Source of the DNA: a virus | IMG/VR virus record: IMGVR_UViG_3300020469_000060 | Location: 1-54,686 of that record | Length of the DNA: 54,686 bases | Strand: one strand, 5' to 3' | Part shown: positions 15,889-24,301 of the stretch, piece by piece | How the letters are laid out: every line of letters starts with the position of its first letter | Position numbering within the stretch: the stretch's first letter is position 1 | Translations under genes and position numbers: made by a program | The notes under the pieces: generated by a model | Database searches by the model: none | What the model was told of the DNA's origin: nothing | Seen by the model: the letters and a program-made list of their open reading frames with translations, nothing else

Positions 15889-17565
15889 TCAGCAATTCCA
15901 AGCTCTAAGGGACTTATTAATTCTGCTATCGGGATCGTTAGCAGTTTTGGAAGAAGTCATTTTCTTCTTCATACCTTTCATCCTCGCACAAAAAGACGCT
16001 CTCCTAGGGTTTCCAACTTTTTTTGAAGGTGCCTTAAGATCGCTTCCTGGGTTTTCGCGTTCATACGACTTCCTGCCTTTTTCATTCAATCCTCCTGATT
16101 GATTTTTACCAGACTTCTTAGTCCAGGCAGCACCTTCGGAAACATATAAGAAAGTTTCACCCGGTTCTCTTTCAACAATCCTAAAATACGTAACTCTGCA
16201 TCCTGGATATACTTTTTCGAGTTCTGCCTGTACTTCAGATCTTTTGGGCATTCTGACCTGAGGAAAAAACATTTTCATTCCATAAGTTCTTCCTTTCCAG
16301 GTCAACATTACGTGAATGAGATTGCCTGTCTCCGCATTTACTCTAGTCGCTTCTTCTAATTCGTATGTGTCATAATCTACAGCAGAGGCGACAACTTGAA
16401 TTGGTTCAGGTTTAATTAAGTCATGAACAACTGCAAAAGTTTCGCCATATGCATCAGTCAATTCTATTTCTTCTTTCTTTGTTTTATTACCCCAGTTAGC
16501 AGCACCCTTCTTACGACACTTAACTAATGCACCTGATGCATATGCAGAAGGCCATACGGAATAACGAGACTTCACCTTATGGTAACAAGCATCTTTCTTC
16601 CCTTCATCAACCACAATTAGTTCTACTTCTTCTTTCTTTGTCTTTTTCACACAGTTTGGATATCTTTTTCCAAACATAGTTTTCATACCTTTCTTTTCAT
16701 ATCCTTTCCAACATGCTTCATCAACATAATCTTCAGAAACACCAGATTTTCTGAGTCTCTTTGCCTGACTCTTATGCATCTCAACAGCTTTATCAAGTTC
16801 CTTAGCAATACCTTTCACACTCTCAGGATTCTTGTGACTTTCATCAATTTCTAATTCTTCTTTTCTCAGACCTAACTTACCCAACAAAGATTTTTTCTTG
16901 GGTTTAACAGAGGCAGAACCACCTTTTTGACGCTTAGAATATTCCATATAAGACTCACCTGGTCTCAATTTCTTAGAGTCGTCTTTCTTCTTAGCAGAAG
17001 AAGATGAAGATGAAGCACGATCCTCGCGTGCTCTTTGATTTGCACCAGGACCACCTAATTTACGATCTTTCTCAGGATCGGGATGCCAATAATCACCTTC
17101 GTGGAGTGTTTCTTCTGTCTTCACGTTAATTGCTTTCCCTTTTCTATTTGGATTTGGATCTTCTGCATTCTTTCTGCGGAACGCTGCTTGTTCCTCATCT
17201 TTAGAAAGATTGCGTTTCATTTTACTTGAACCGCACTTTGGTTTGGTTGTTTGACCTGGTTGTTTTGCACAGGGTTTTCCTGAGTATTTACCACCCAACT
17301 GAACCCAACCAGGCTTGCCATCAGAAGACTTACTCTTGCCAAACCAGTCACGCAAAGAAGAATCACCACTTTTCGACTTTTCAATAATGATGTTACTGAA
17401 GTTTTTAATATCATTTTCAGAAATGCCAGATTCAACTGCTGCATCGGCAGTTTCTTTTTCGGTAGCATCATCTACACTATACTTATCGTATAGTCTTGGA
17501 CCATAAGAACATTGTCCTCTGGTTTCCTTTTTTCTACAAAGACGACAATACTTCTTTTCAGACAT
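15889..17565 (-). CDS. large basic mosaic protein with DUF5872- and DUF6321-like segments
   Basis: A 558-aa Lys/Arg/Ser-rich protein of unknown function lying where T4 has nothing between 16 and 17. The order is: a Cys-rich start (C7, C10, C19); a segment at about 66-148 (SLRDWFGKSKSSDGKPGW ... NPNRKGKAINV) resembling DUF5872; a charged, low-complexity linker with a Ser run; two short Cys motifs (ACWKGYEKKGMKTMFGK near 290, ACYHKVKSRYSVWPSAYASG near 328); a beta-rich domain at about 395-470; and a C-terminal 80 residues (AAWTKKSGKNQSGGLNEKGR ... INKSLRAWNC) resembling DUF6321. The family names are from memory. These modules recur in marine viruses. A nucleic-acid or capsid-interior role is possible given the charge. 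It has its own late motif. Confidence 0.8.
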   Translation of the reverse strand: MSEKKYCRLCRKKETRGQCSYGPRLYDKYSVDDATEKETADAAVESGISENDIKNFSNIIIEKSKSGDSSLRDWFGKSKSSDGKPGWVQLGGKYSGKPCAKQPGQTTKPKCGSSKMKRNLSKDEEQAAFRRKNAEDPNPNRKGKAINVKTEETLHEGDYWHPDPEKDRKLGGPGANQRAREDRASSSSSSAKKKDDSKKLRPGESYMEYSKRQKGGSASVKPKKKSLLGKLGLRKEELEIDESHKNPESVKGIAKELDKAVEMHKSQAKRLRKSGVSEDYVDEACWKGYEKKGMKTMFGKRYPNCVKKTKKEEVELIVVDEGKKDACYHKVKSRYSVWPSAYASGALVKCRKKGAANWGNKTKKEEIELTDAYGETFAVVHDLIKPEPIQVVASAVDYDTYELEEATRVNAETGNLIHVMLTWKGRTYGMKMFFPQVRMPKRSEVQAELEKVYPGCRVTYFRIVEREPGETFLYVSEGAAWTKKSGKNQSGGLNEKGRKSYERENPGSDLKAPSKKVGNPRRASFCARMKGMKKKMTSSKTANDPDSRINKSLRAWNC

Positions 17566-17588
17566 TATAGCAAGACAATGCTTTCAGT

Positions 17589-17596
17589 TATTTATG
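17589..17596 (-). promoter_or_regulatory. late promoter motif
   Basis: CATAAATA on the minus strand, 23 bases before the ATG at 17565. The TAA inside the motif is the stop codon of the upstream fiber-like gene (17592-17594). Confidence 0.75.
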
Positions 17597-19013
17597 CTCT
17601 TATTAGATTTCTATACATTTTGAATACTGTAGATGCTGTAGTTGTCGGGGTTGCAAGTATTCTTACGCTTCCAGAATTTATATCTGCTGTAAAAGATGCT
17701 AAAACTGAACCAGTATTAATTGTTCCAAATTCACTAACATAAACGTTTGTTCCATCATGAACGATATTTAAAGAAGTAACGTGATATTCTGTGCCTCTTG
17801 TTATTTGTACCTGATAACTTGCTGATCTATAATCAGTAACACTAAATGTATCTACAGCACTTTGTGAAGTTGATGTTGTTGTTGAAGTTGATGTATTAAG
17901 ATTAAGAATTACAGGACCGCCAATTTCAATACCAGATCTGGCAGTGACAATTCCAATAGAATCAACATTAGTTACGTCCTCATATGTCAATGTACCTGCA
18001 ATAGATACATTTCCAGTAAATGTTGCACTAGATGCTGTTATTACATCAACTTGAATATCAGGAGTTCCAGATAATCCTTCTGCTATAACTCCAGTTATAC
18101 TTGCTCCACTACCAACATAAGTAGAAGCACTAATTTCACCTGCTGATGATATTGTTGCTCCAGTTCCTACTGTTAAAGTATCAGTAGAACCATCAAAAAC
18201 AATTGTTGCAGTTCCAACGCTCAGAGTATCAGTTACCCTAGCATTGCCAACTACAACCATATCTTCGGTAAATGTAGTTCCAGAACCAACAGGGTCTACA
18301 ATCAACCCAGTTGCAGTTACTACACCAACATTTATTCCTTTAGTAGAAGTGTTTCCTTGTTCTAGAACACTATCTAAATCTGAAGAACCACCATCTACAC
18401 CTATCCATTTTCCCGAAGATGCTTCATACTTAAGGAACTTACCATCAACTTTTGTTGTATCTCGGTCAATATCATCTAAGAACTCAAGACGAACTTCACC
18501 ACCACCACCTTGAGCATTAACGAGATTTTTAAGATACTCTAGTTCACGACGAATTTTAATAATTTCTGGATCACTTATATTTTCTCTTATTTCTTCTTTA
18601 GACTTAATAGTCTCGAGAATTTTTAGTGCCTGATCGACTGTATCATCATCATCTTCATTATCTTCATTTTCTTCTTCGTTTTCTTCTTCTACTAAATTTT
18701 CTTCTTCTACATTTTCAATATCTTCAATTAATTCCTCTTCTACTTCCTCCGGAGGAGGAACAACTATAAGAGTGGACTCTTCAACAATTTCTTCTTCTTT
18801 TTCTTCTACTACTTCAGTATATAACCAAGACTCTAATGCTGCTATCTGTTTTTTCTGTTCTTTTTTCTTTTTATTATCTTCTTCTATGGATACTTTAACT
18901 TGAGAGAACATTGAATCAATATCAATTTCTCCTACAAGAGAACGAACTTCGTCCTCTTTATCTTTTTTTGCTTTACCTATAGCGGAAAAAAAATCTTTTA
19001 AATCAACAGTCAT
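17592..19013 (-). CDS. fiber-like virion protein with acidic coiled N-terminus
   Basis: A 473-aa protein in two parts. Residues 1-175 are highly charged (KKKKEQKKQ near 50, then long Glu runs), likely coiled coil. Residues 190-473 are Gly/Thr/Ser/Val-rich beta repeats of the type SIGIVTARSGIEI and GTATIVFDGSTDTLTVGTGA, common in tail-fiber-like proteins of marine phages. The C-terminal 85 residues (YHVTSLNIVHDGTNVYVSEFG) resemble a module also present in gp7. It sits between genes 16 and 17, where T4 has none. A fiber or whisker role is inferred; a scaffold-like role for the acidic part is the alternative. Confidence 0.75.
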   Translation of the reverse strand: MTVDLKDFFSAIGKAKKDKEDEVRSLVGEIDIDSMFSQVKVSIEEDNKKKKEQKKQIAALESWLYTEVVEEKEEEIVEESTLIVVPPPEEVEEELIEDIENVEEENLVEEENEEENEDNEDDDDTVDQALKILETIKSKEEIRENISDPEIIKIRRELEYLKNLVNAQGGGGEVRLEFLDDIDRDTTKVDGKFLKYEASSGKWIGVDGGSSDLDSVLEQGNTSTKGINVGVVTATGLIVDPVGSGTTFTEDMVVVGNARVTDTLSVGTATIVFDGSTDTLTVGTGATISSAGEISASTYVGSGASITGVIAEGLSGTPDIQVDVITASSATFTGNVSIAGTLTYEDVTNVDSIGIVTARSGIEIGGPVILNLNTSTSTTTSTSQSAVDTFSVTDYRSASYQVQITRGTEYHVTSLNIVHDGTNVYVSEFGTINTGSVLASFTADINSGSVRILATPTTTASTVFKMYRNLIRA

Positions 19014-19055
19014 GGTATTTAAATGGTAATTTCAGCATTTACTGTTGTCATTTTT

Positions 19056-19481
19056 TTAATTATTTATGTTTTGGTCTGCTTTTTTGATCATTTTTTGTAA
19101 CTCTGCAGTAGAACCAACAAATAATGCATTGGTAACATTTGTTGGTCCCTTTTGGGTATTAGTCTCTTCTACATCCTTTAACTTTTTTTGAAGCTCCATC
19201 AGTTTATCTGTAGCATCAGAAACACTTTTAATTAACTGACCTGCCACTTCATATGCTCTTGGTTGTTCAGTTTCTTGTGCCAGTTCAAGGATACCATTAA
19301 TTGCTTCCTGTCCTTTTTCAATTATTGAATATAAGTTACCACGAGTATACTCATAGTCTTTTTGAATATCTTGTGGAGAAAATGATTTAGGTTTGACTGG
19401 TTCGACTTCTTTCTTTTCGGCAGGCATTAATTCTCCTGCTATACTAAACGCTTCATCTAAACCATTAAATTTATCAGTCAT
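19056..19481 (-). CDS. 16: gp16 terminase small subunit
   Basis: A 141-aa mostly helical protein (T4 gp16 is 164 aa). It would recognise or hold DNA for gp17 and stimulate its ATPase. Residues 34-105 form the coiled-coil core (YEYTRGNLYSIIEKGQEAINGILELA, VAGQLIKSVSDATDKLMELQKKL), the pattern of T4-like small terminases, and the C-terminal QKGPTNVTNALFVGSTAEL is typical of cyanophage versions. The ATG at 19481 comes 6 bases after the gp15 stop, in the expected 15-16 order. Gene 17 is separated from it by two extra genes. Confidence 0.9.
   Translation of the reverse strand: MTDKFNGLDEAFSIAGELMPAEKKEVEPVKPKSFSPQDIQKDYEYTRGNLYSIIEKGQEAINGILELAQETEQPRAYEVAGQLIKSVSDATDKLMELQKKLKDVEETNTQKGPTNVTNALFVGSTAELQKMIKKADQNINN
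19061..19068 (-). promoter_or_regulatory. late promoter motif of the fiber-like gene
   Basis: CATAAATA on the minus strand, inside the last codons of gene 16 and 47 bases before the ATG at 19013, the longest leader among the late motifs here. Confidence 0.6.
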
Positions 19482-19487
19482 ATTATG

Positions 19488-20477
19488 TTAGAAGAAAGTG
19501 TTTCCATCAAATCCAAAATCATCTCCAATTTCAATAAGGTCATTGTCTACTTGTGTAATTGATTTAAGTGCAGTTCCTTTAACATGATCTTTGGCGATAG
19601 TATTATCTCTTGCTCTGTCGATAGTAATTTTACTACCGGTAACTTTCTTAATATATATCGACTCTCCATCAATTTCAAAGTATGTATCTGCAGCAATATT
19701 ACTTGCATCATCTACAGTAATACTAGTGGCACTGGATAAAATATCTACAGAAAGATTAGTTACTACAGAGTCATCATAATCTTTAACTGCTCTGGGAGTA
19801 ACTTTATATGCAAGATCTCTCTTCTCAGCACTATCAGTATAGTAAGAAAGAGTTGCTTGTTTGATTGGTTCAACTCTTGTGACAGGACCGAACAGATATG
19901 TTTTAGCTGTAAATCTTAGAGTATAAAGAAGAACTCTTCTTGTGCTGTAGTCTCCTTCATAATCATCCTGCATTGTAATATTTTCTAGAATGATTGGAAT
20001 ATCTCTCTTTTCTTTGATCTGGTCTATTAACTCTACACTAAGATTAAATGCAGGTTGAAAAAACGGCAAAATCTGTTCTACAATTTGTAATGCATCATCA
20101 TTTAACTTAGACATAATGCTAAGTTCAAATTGCATATTATAAGGAACTGGAGTAAAAACTTTATTTACTTTTTTCTTTGTATCTGGATCTTTTACTGCAA
20201 TCTTTTGAGTTGAAGTAACTTTACGAGAAGCATCATAAGTGAGACCAGTAAACTCAAATGACATTCTAGGTAAGGTCATTGCAGTAGACTTATTTAAGTC
20301 TCCAGACTGCTCAAGTCTTGCTAAAAACTTTTGTGTAGGTCCATATGAAAGAGGAATTTTCATCACACTAAAATCCGTATCAGAAGCATCTTTCTTCTGG
20401 ATATTGATATTATTAAAAAGCGTACCAAACGATATGATAGTTTTTCTTAGGATTTCGTGGTAAAAATGCTCAAACAT
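19488..20477 (-). CDS. 15: gp15 tail sheath stabiliser / tail terminator
   Basis: A 329-aa protein (T4 gp15 is 272 aa) that caps the finished sheath and joins tail to head. Residues 1-235 match the family: MFEHFYHEILRKTIISFGTLFNNI, PLSYGPTQKFLARLEQ, RMSFEFTGLTYDASRK and RVLLYTLRFTAKTYLFGPV. The final 90 residues are an added beta module (SVDILSSATSITVDDASNI, then EIDGESIYIKKV and IDRARD) that has relatives in gp7 and the DUF4815 protein. A CTAAATA late motif lies 21 bases upstream. Confidence 0.93.
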   Translation of the reverse strand: MFEHFYHEILRKTIISFGTLFNNINIQKKDASDTDFSVMKIPLSYGPTQKFLARLEQSGDLNKSTAMTLPRMSFEFTGLTYDASRKVTSTQKIAVKDPDTKKKVNKVFTPVPYNMQFELSIMSKLNDDALQIVEQILPFFQPAFNLSVELIDQIKEKRDIPIILENITMQDDYEGDYSTRRVLLYTLRFTAKTYLFGPVTRVEPIKQATLSYYTDSAEKRDLAYKVTPRAVKDYDDSVVTNLSVDILSSATSITVDDASNIAADTYFEIDGESIYIKKVTGSKITIDRARDNTIAKDHVKGTALKSITQVDNDLIEIGDDFGFDGNTFF

Positions 20478-20498
20478 GATTTTTGTTCACTATAATAA

Positions 20499-20505
20499 TA
20501 TTTAG
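20499..20505 (-). promoter_or_regulatory. late promoter motif of genes 15-16
   Basis: CTAAATA on the minus strand, immediately after the gene 14 stop and 21 bases before the gp15 ATG. Confidence 0.7.
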
Positions 20506-23025
20506 TTAAGGAATTCCAAAAGGATTTCTTTCAGTAAAATCTAATATTCCATCTGCTTCAGTTTCAATAGTTGCATTTTGAGCAAATCCATCTTCAGCAG
20601 GTTCTACATCTAGAGAGAATATTGTATGAGTAGCAGATGATTGTGATCCAACAATAGTTTCTCCTGGAACAAAAGTACCAGTAACATTGCCAAGTTCAAG
20701 AGTGTTTGTGTTTGTATCCCAAGTTCTAACTCTTGCCTTTGTTCCACTTGTAGAACCAGTGACAATTTCATTGAAGACAAAATCTCCAGAATCGGAAGTT
20801 CCTGGATTTGATATTGTAATATCTGGCGGAATAACATATCCATAACCAGAACTTTCTGTTAAAATATCAGTTACTTGTCCTGCTGGACTTATCGTTGCAA
20901 TACCTGTAGCAGTAGATATTCCTGAAATTATATTAATATAATTCTTATCACCTACAGTATTAGAGATAGAAACTAAAGGTGGAGTTATATATCCTCCACC
21001 ACCAAATGTAACTGCAATGCCAGTAACAATACCACACTTATCAATACCAAACTCAAATACTGATGTTGCTATACCTACATTTGAAGTAGAGTTATTGAGG
21101 AATATAGACCCAACGCCTATAGAACTTACAAAAGTATTGCTAGGTATGAAATTATAGAGATCGCTGTAACCAACACCCAATCTTACTCTATCTCCAACAA
21201 TAATATTCGTTGTTGTAATTCCAGTAATTATTGTTGAACTTATACCAAGAGTTCCTTGAGTTTGTATAGAGTTGAATCTAATAGTAGTAATACCAAGAGC
21301 TCTAAATTGTTCGTCTGCTCCAGCTGGTCCTGCAATGACAACATTTGGAGTTGAAGCATAACCATATCCACTGTTACCAACACTAATAGTATCAACTACT
21401 CCAGAAACATCAATGGTACATGTTGAAGTTGCTCGTATCGGTGATGGACTTCCTGAGAAAGAAATAGATGGTGTTACCGTATACCCAGATCCTACAGTTA
21501 CACCAGTTCCTGTTGCCCATGAATCTGTAACGTTAAACGAAACTGCGGTTACAACTCCAGTTATTGGATGAATTGTTGCGATACCTACAGCAGTTTGTAT
21601 TGGAGTATGAGTACCAACTCCTGTTCCAATAATAACATTTGGAGCAGTTGTGTATGCTCTTCCCGTTGAACTGAAAGTAACAGAACCTGGATCTATAGAA
21701 GACCCTGCAATTCCAATAGTAGCAGAAGCAAAACTAAATCCTGGATGCGATATAGTGACTGTTGGAGCAGAAGTATAAAATCTTCCTCCTGTAGTTAATC
21801 CTAGAGTTTCGACTGTTCCACCAGTTAAACTATAGGTATCAAGTGCTGCAGTTGCTTGAGCAACATTACCTGTTCCTGTAGGAAGAGCAAAAACTACTGA
21901 AGGTGCTTCTTTATAGAAAACGCCACCAGTTGTTCCTCCGGGGAATAAGAAGGCGGAAGAACCTACACTAACAGGTGCAGAAACTACACTAACTCCACCA
22001 CCAACTATTGGAGAATCTAAAGTTGCAGTCGCCGCTGCCCCGACATGTTTTGGTGTAGAGAACGTTACTGTTGGTGTCAACACATATCCTGCACCACCCG
22101 ACACAATAGTGGTAACACCAACCCCACCAGTTGTTGCAATACCTACAGTTGCTTTAGCACCTAAACCAGTATTGGAAATAAATTCAATCAATGGTGTAGA
22201 AGTATATCCTGCTCCAGAATTTGTTTGATAGATTTTTCTTATAGAATCTCTATCCATAACAACTGTTGCAACACCAGTTATTCCACTAGATGGTGCAGAT
22301 GATATTGCAACAGTTGGTGCAGTAGGATAAAATGCTCCTTGATTGGTTAAAGTAATTGAACGAATTCCACCATCAACTAGTCCACTAATTGCTGTAGCAG
22401 TTGTAGCAGTTCCAACCAAAGTCATAGTTAATGTTCCACCAAGAATGGTAGATAACCCACTTTCTGAAATACCGTCAGGATCACTTCCTACAAGAGTATC
22501 GTCAATCTGAGAAACTCCAGTATCGATAATTTCATCTTCATATCTAAAGAGTTCACACCTTAATTCATATACATAATTTTTTTGTAATTGGTAAAATGGT
22601 TTTTCATGTTCTACAAATTTTATTTCAAATAATCTATCGCCTAAAGGAAAATATATAAGGTCTCCTTCTTTTGGTCTTGAAGATATTCTTGTATTACTAA
22701 CATTTGCAACTAAAGGAGAAATAAAATTTTCATATCTTTCCTTAGATACTATCAAAGTTATTTCTTGAGTTGACTGAATTCCAAACTTTGATAATAATGT
22801 AGTATTGTCATTGTAACCTTCAAAATTTTCTACATATGCTTCTATAGGATAAGCATTATTAAATGAAGATTGTATTACTTCTTTTATTATACTTTTTGAT
22901 GTAATATATTCTCTAGGAAGATAGTGTACTTCTACACCATACATTTTAAGTTGCTCATTTACAAGACTTTGTAGAAGACCTTGTTCTGTTGATGTTCCTT
23001 GAGTAAAAAATGGATTTAATGCCAT
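20506..23025 (-). CDS. 14: gp14 neck protein with a large repeat insertion
   Basis: An 839-aa neck protein; T4 gp14 has 256 aa. Residues 1-180 are the family core (MALNPFFTQGTSTEQGLLQ, YGVEVHYLPREYI, YVYELRCELFRYEDE). The last ten or so residues, ILDFTERNPFGIP, look like the normal C-terminus. In between lie roughly 600 residues with about ten copies of a unit whose core is G-x-G-Y-x-x-x-P-x-V-x-I-S (for example SGAGYTSTPLIEFIS, GGAGYVLTPTVTFS, NSGYGYASTPNVVIA). The neck ring function should be kept, with the insert displayed outward. The ATG comes 4 bases after the gp13 stop. Confidence 0.93.
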   Translation of the reverse strand: MALNPFFTQGTSTEQGLLQSLVNEQLKMYGVEVHYLPREYITSKSIIKEVIQSSFNNAYPIEAYVENFEGYNDNTTLLSKFGIQSTQEITLIVSKERYENFISPLVANVSNTRISSRPKEGDLIYFPLGDRLFEIKFVEHEKPFYQLQKNYVYELRCELFRYEDEIIDTGVSQIDDTLVGSDPDGISESGLSTILGGTLTMTLVGTATTATAISGLVDGGIRSITLTNQGAFYPTAPTVAISSAPSSGITGVATVVMDRDSIRKIYQTNSGAGYTSTPLIEFISNTGLGAKATVGIATTGGVGVTTIVSGGAGYVLTPTVTFSTPKHVGAAATATLDSPIVGGGVSVVSAPVSVGSSAFLFPGGTTGGVFYKEAPSVVFALPTGTGNVAQATAALDTYSLTGGTVETLGLTTGGRFYTSAPTVTISHPGFSFASATIGIAGSSIDPGSVTFSSTGRAYTTAPNVIIGTGVGTHTPIQTAVGIATIHPITGVVTAVSFNVTDSWATGTGVTVGSGYTVTPSISFSGSPSPIRATSTCTIDVSGVVDTISVGNSGYGYASTPNVVIAGPAGADEQFRALGITTIRFNSIQTQGTLGISSTIITGITTTNIIVGDRVRLGVGYSDLYNFIPSNTFVSSIGVGSIFLNNSTSNVGIATSVFEFGIDKCGIVTGIAVTFGGGGYITPPLVSISNTVGDKNYINIISGISTATGIATISPAGQVTDILTESSGYGYVIPPDITISNPGTSDSGDFVFNEIVTGSTSGTKARVRTWDTNTNTLELGNVTGTFVPGETIVGSQSSATHTIFSLDVEPAEDGFAQNATIETEADGILDFTERNPFGIP

Positions 23026-23029
23026 GGTA

Positions 23030-23878
23030 TCAACCTATCATATCTAAAGGTGGAATTTCATATGTATTCGACATTTTTTCCATTAAGTCGTCAATTTCTT
23101 TTACTGCATCATCATAAATTTGTCTTCCATTAAGTTCTACACCACCAGGAAGTTTAACTCCTTGGAATTTTATAAGATTTTGACCCCACTGCTTTTTAAT
23201 TAGCATAGTTAAATATTTTTTAACAAAAAAGTCATTCCAAACTTTTGAAAAATCGTTTGGATTTACTAATCTAAAACAATCGATAACAATATGATCTCCT
23301 ACGCTTACTCCACCCCAATCAATGTCAAGATACAATCTATCCATCCTTTGGTTAAATCTTATTTGCTTTTCTGTACTAAGAAGAAAATCTAGATCTTCTA
23401 GATATGTTTTTGTCATAGCATAAGACAATATTTCAGATGATCCCCAATAGTAAATATCGTTAAGGAACATTTGGTATTTGATGCTGAACATATTGCTTAC
23501 TGCAGTATTTGTTCCATCAAATTTAAATATTTTCTGAATTCCTATAATATCTGAAGGAACTTGCAAATAATTACTATTTTCTTTAAATGAAAATGATTTA
23601 GATTGTCCTGCAATTGTTGCGTTAGCAGTAGTAGTTACTACACCCTCTGTGGCACTTTCTCCTGAAGGTGCTCTACCTCTATCTTTATCCTCTTGAGTAA
23701 TTTTGTATTTTAGATATACCTGAGAGAACCCGTCATAGTGCCTCTCGTGCCAATACTGGAGGGCATCATCAACTAGATCGTCAATTTGTTCATTAGCAAC
23801 GTTGATCTCTAATACAGGAGCTCCTAACTGCCTCTTACAGTAATCTATTAAAGTTTGTCTAGATGATGGTTGTGCCAT
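23030..23878 (-). CDS. 13: gp13 neck protein
   Basis: A 282-aa head-completion protein (T4 gp13 is 309 aa) that binds beneath the portal with gp14 after packaging. The family signature is SRQTLIDYCKRQLGAPVLEINVA followed by QIDDLVDDALQYWHERHYDG; the later IRFNQRMDRLYLDIDWG and the ending EIPPLDMIG are typical of T4-like gp13. A GATAAATA late motif lies 24 bases upstream, and the gene leads directly into gene 14. Confidence 0.95.
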   Translation of the reverse strand: MAQPSSRQTLIDYCKRQLGAPVLEINVANEQIDDLVDDALQYWHERHYDGFSQVYLKYKITQEDKDRGRAPSGESATEGVVTTTANATIAGQSKSFSFKENSNYLQVPSDIIGIQKIFKFDGTNTAVSNMFSIKYQMFLNDIYYWGSSEILSYAMTKTYLEDLDFLLSTEKQIRFNQRMDRLYLDIDWGGVSVGDHIVIDCFRLVNPNDFSKVWNDFFVKKYLTMLIKKQWGQNLIKFQGVKLPGGVELNGRQIYDDAVKEIDDLMEKMSNTYEIPPLDMIG

Positions 23879-23902
23879 TTATTCACAAATTCCCTATGTT
23901 TA

Positions 23903-23910
23903 TATTTATC
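23903..23910 (-). promoter_or_regulatory. late promoter motif of genes 13-14
   Basis: GATAAATA on the minus strand, 24 bases before the gp13 ATG and just past the stop of the 58-aa gene. Confidence 0.65.
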
Positions 23911-24087
23911 TTAATAATTTGCTCTTATGACTGAGATAGTTTCTTGCTGTTTAAAGTAAAGTTTGCAGAAAGATTTTGCTAAATTTTTTAAGTTACTAAT
24001 ATCATTACAATCATCAATTTCAGCAGCTAGTTTTGTATACTCAAAACTTTTAGAAAGATTTTTTAGTTCTATTTCATTTGGGTCCAT
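23911..24087 (-). CDS. 58-aa hypothetical upstream of gene 13
   Basis: A small helical protein: ATG at 24087, beginning MDPNEIELKNLSKSFEYTK and ending TISVIRANY with TAA at 23911-23913. It has a textbook ribosome site (AAAGGAG, 7 bases before ATG) and overlaps the previous gene by 14 bases, which supports it being real despite its size. The two Cys and mixed charge give no clue to function. The position suggests a virion assembly accessory. Confidence 0.75.
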   Translation of the reverse strand: MDPNEIELKNLSKSFEYTKLAAEIDDCNDISNLKNLAKSFCKLYFKQQETISVIRANY

Positions 24088-24301
24088 TTAATAACTCCTT
24101 TAGTAAGTTTTTAATTTCATCAATATCATTTTTCATACTAGCAACTTCTTGTTCTATGTTTTGCACCTTTTGGTTCTTTTTGTTTTTTGCTTTACGTTGA
24201 GCAATATATTTTTCATAACCAAGTATATCAATATTCACAATTGCATCATTATTAGGGTCTCTCAAAAGATTTGAGTGACCCTCTACTCCATGGTATTCCA
24301 T
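24074..24301 (-). CDS. 75-aa hypothetical with coiled-coil C-terminus
   Basis: The protein opens MEYHGVEGHSNLLRDPNNDAI and ends in a Lys/Glu helix (QKVQNIEQEVASMKNDIDEIKNLLKELL) with heptad spacing of hydrophobics, so it probably forms a coiled coil. I recall the N-terminal HxVEGHSNLxRDxN pattern from other T4-like cyanophages at this locus. Its ATG overlaps the stop of the 2503-aa gene by one base. It is probably a minor virion or assembly protein; function unknown. Confidence 0.78.
   Translation of the reverse strand: MEYHGVEGHSNLLRDPNNDAIVNIDILGYEKYIAQRKAKNKKNQKVQNIEQEVASMKNDIDEIKNLLKELLNGPK

Noticed and set aside
19014-19060. A 9-codon minus-strand frame (MTTVNAEITI) in the long leader of the fiber-like gene, as a possible leader peptide
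   Set aside because: Too short to support, without a Shine-Dalgarno and without a visible attenuator hairpin.
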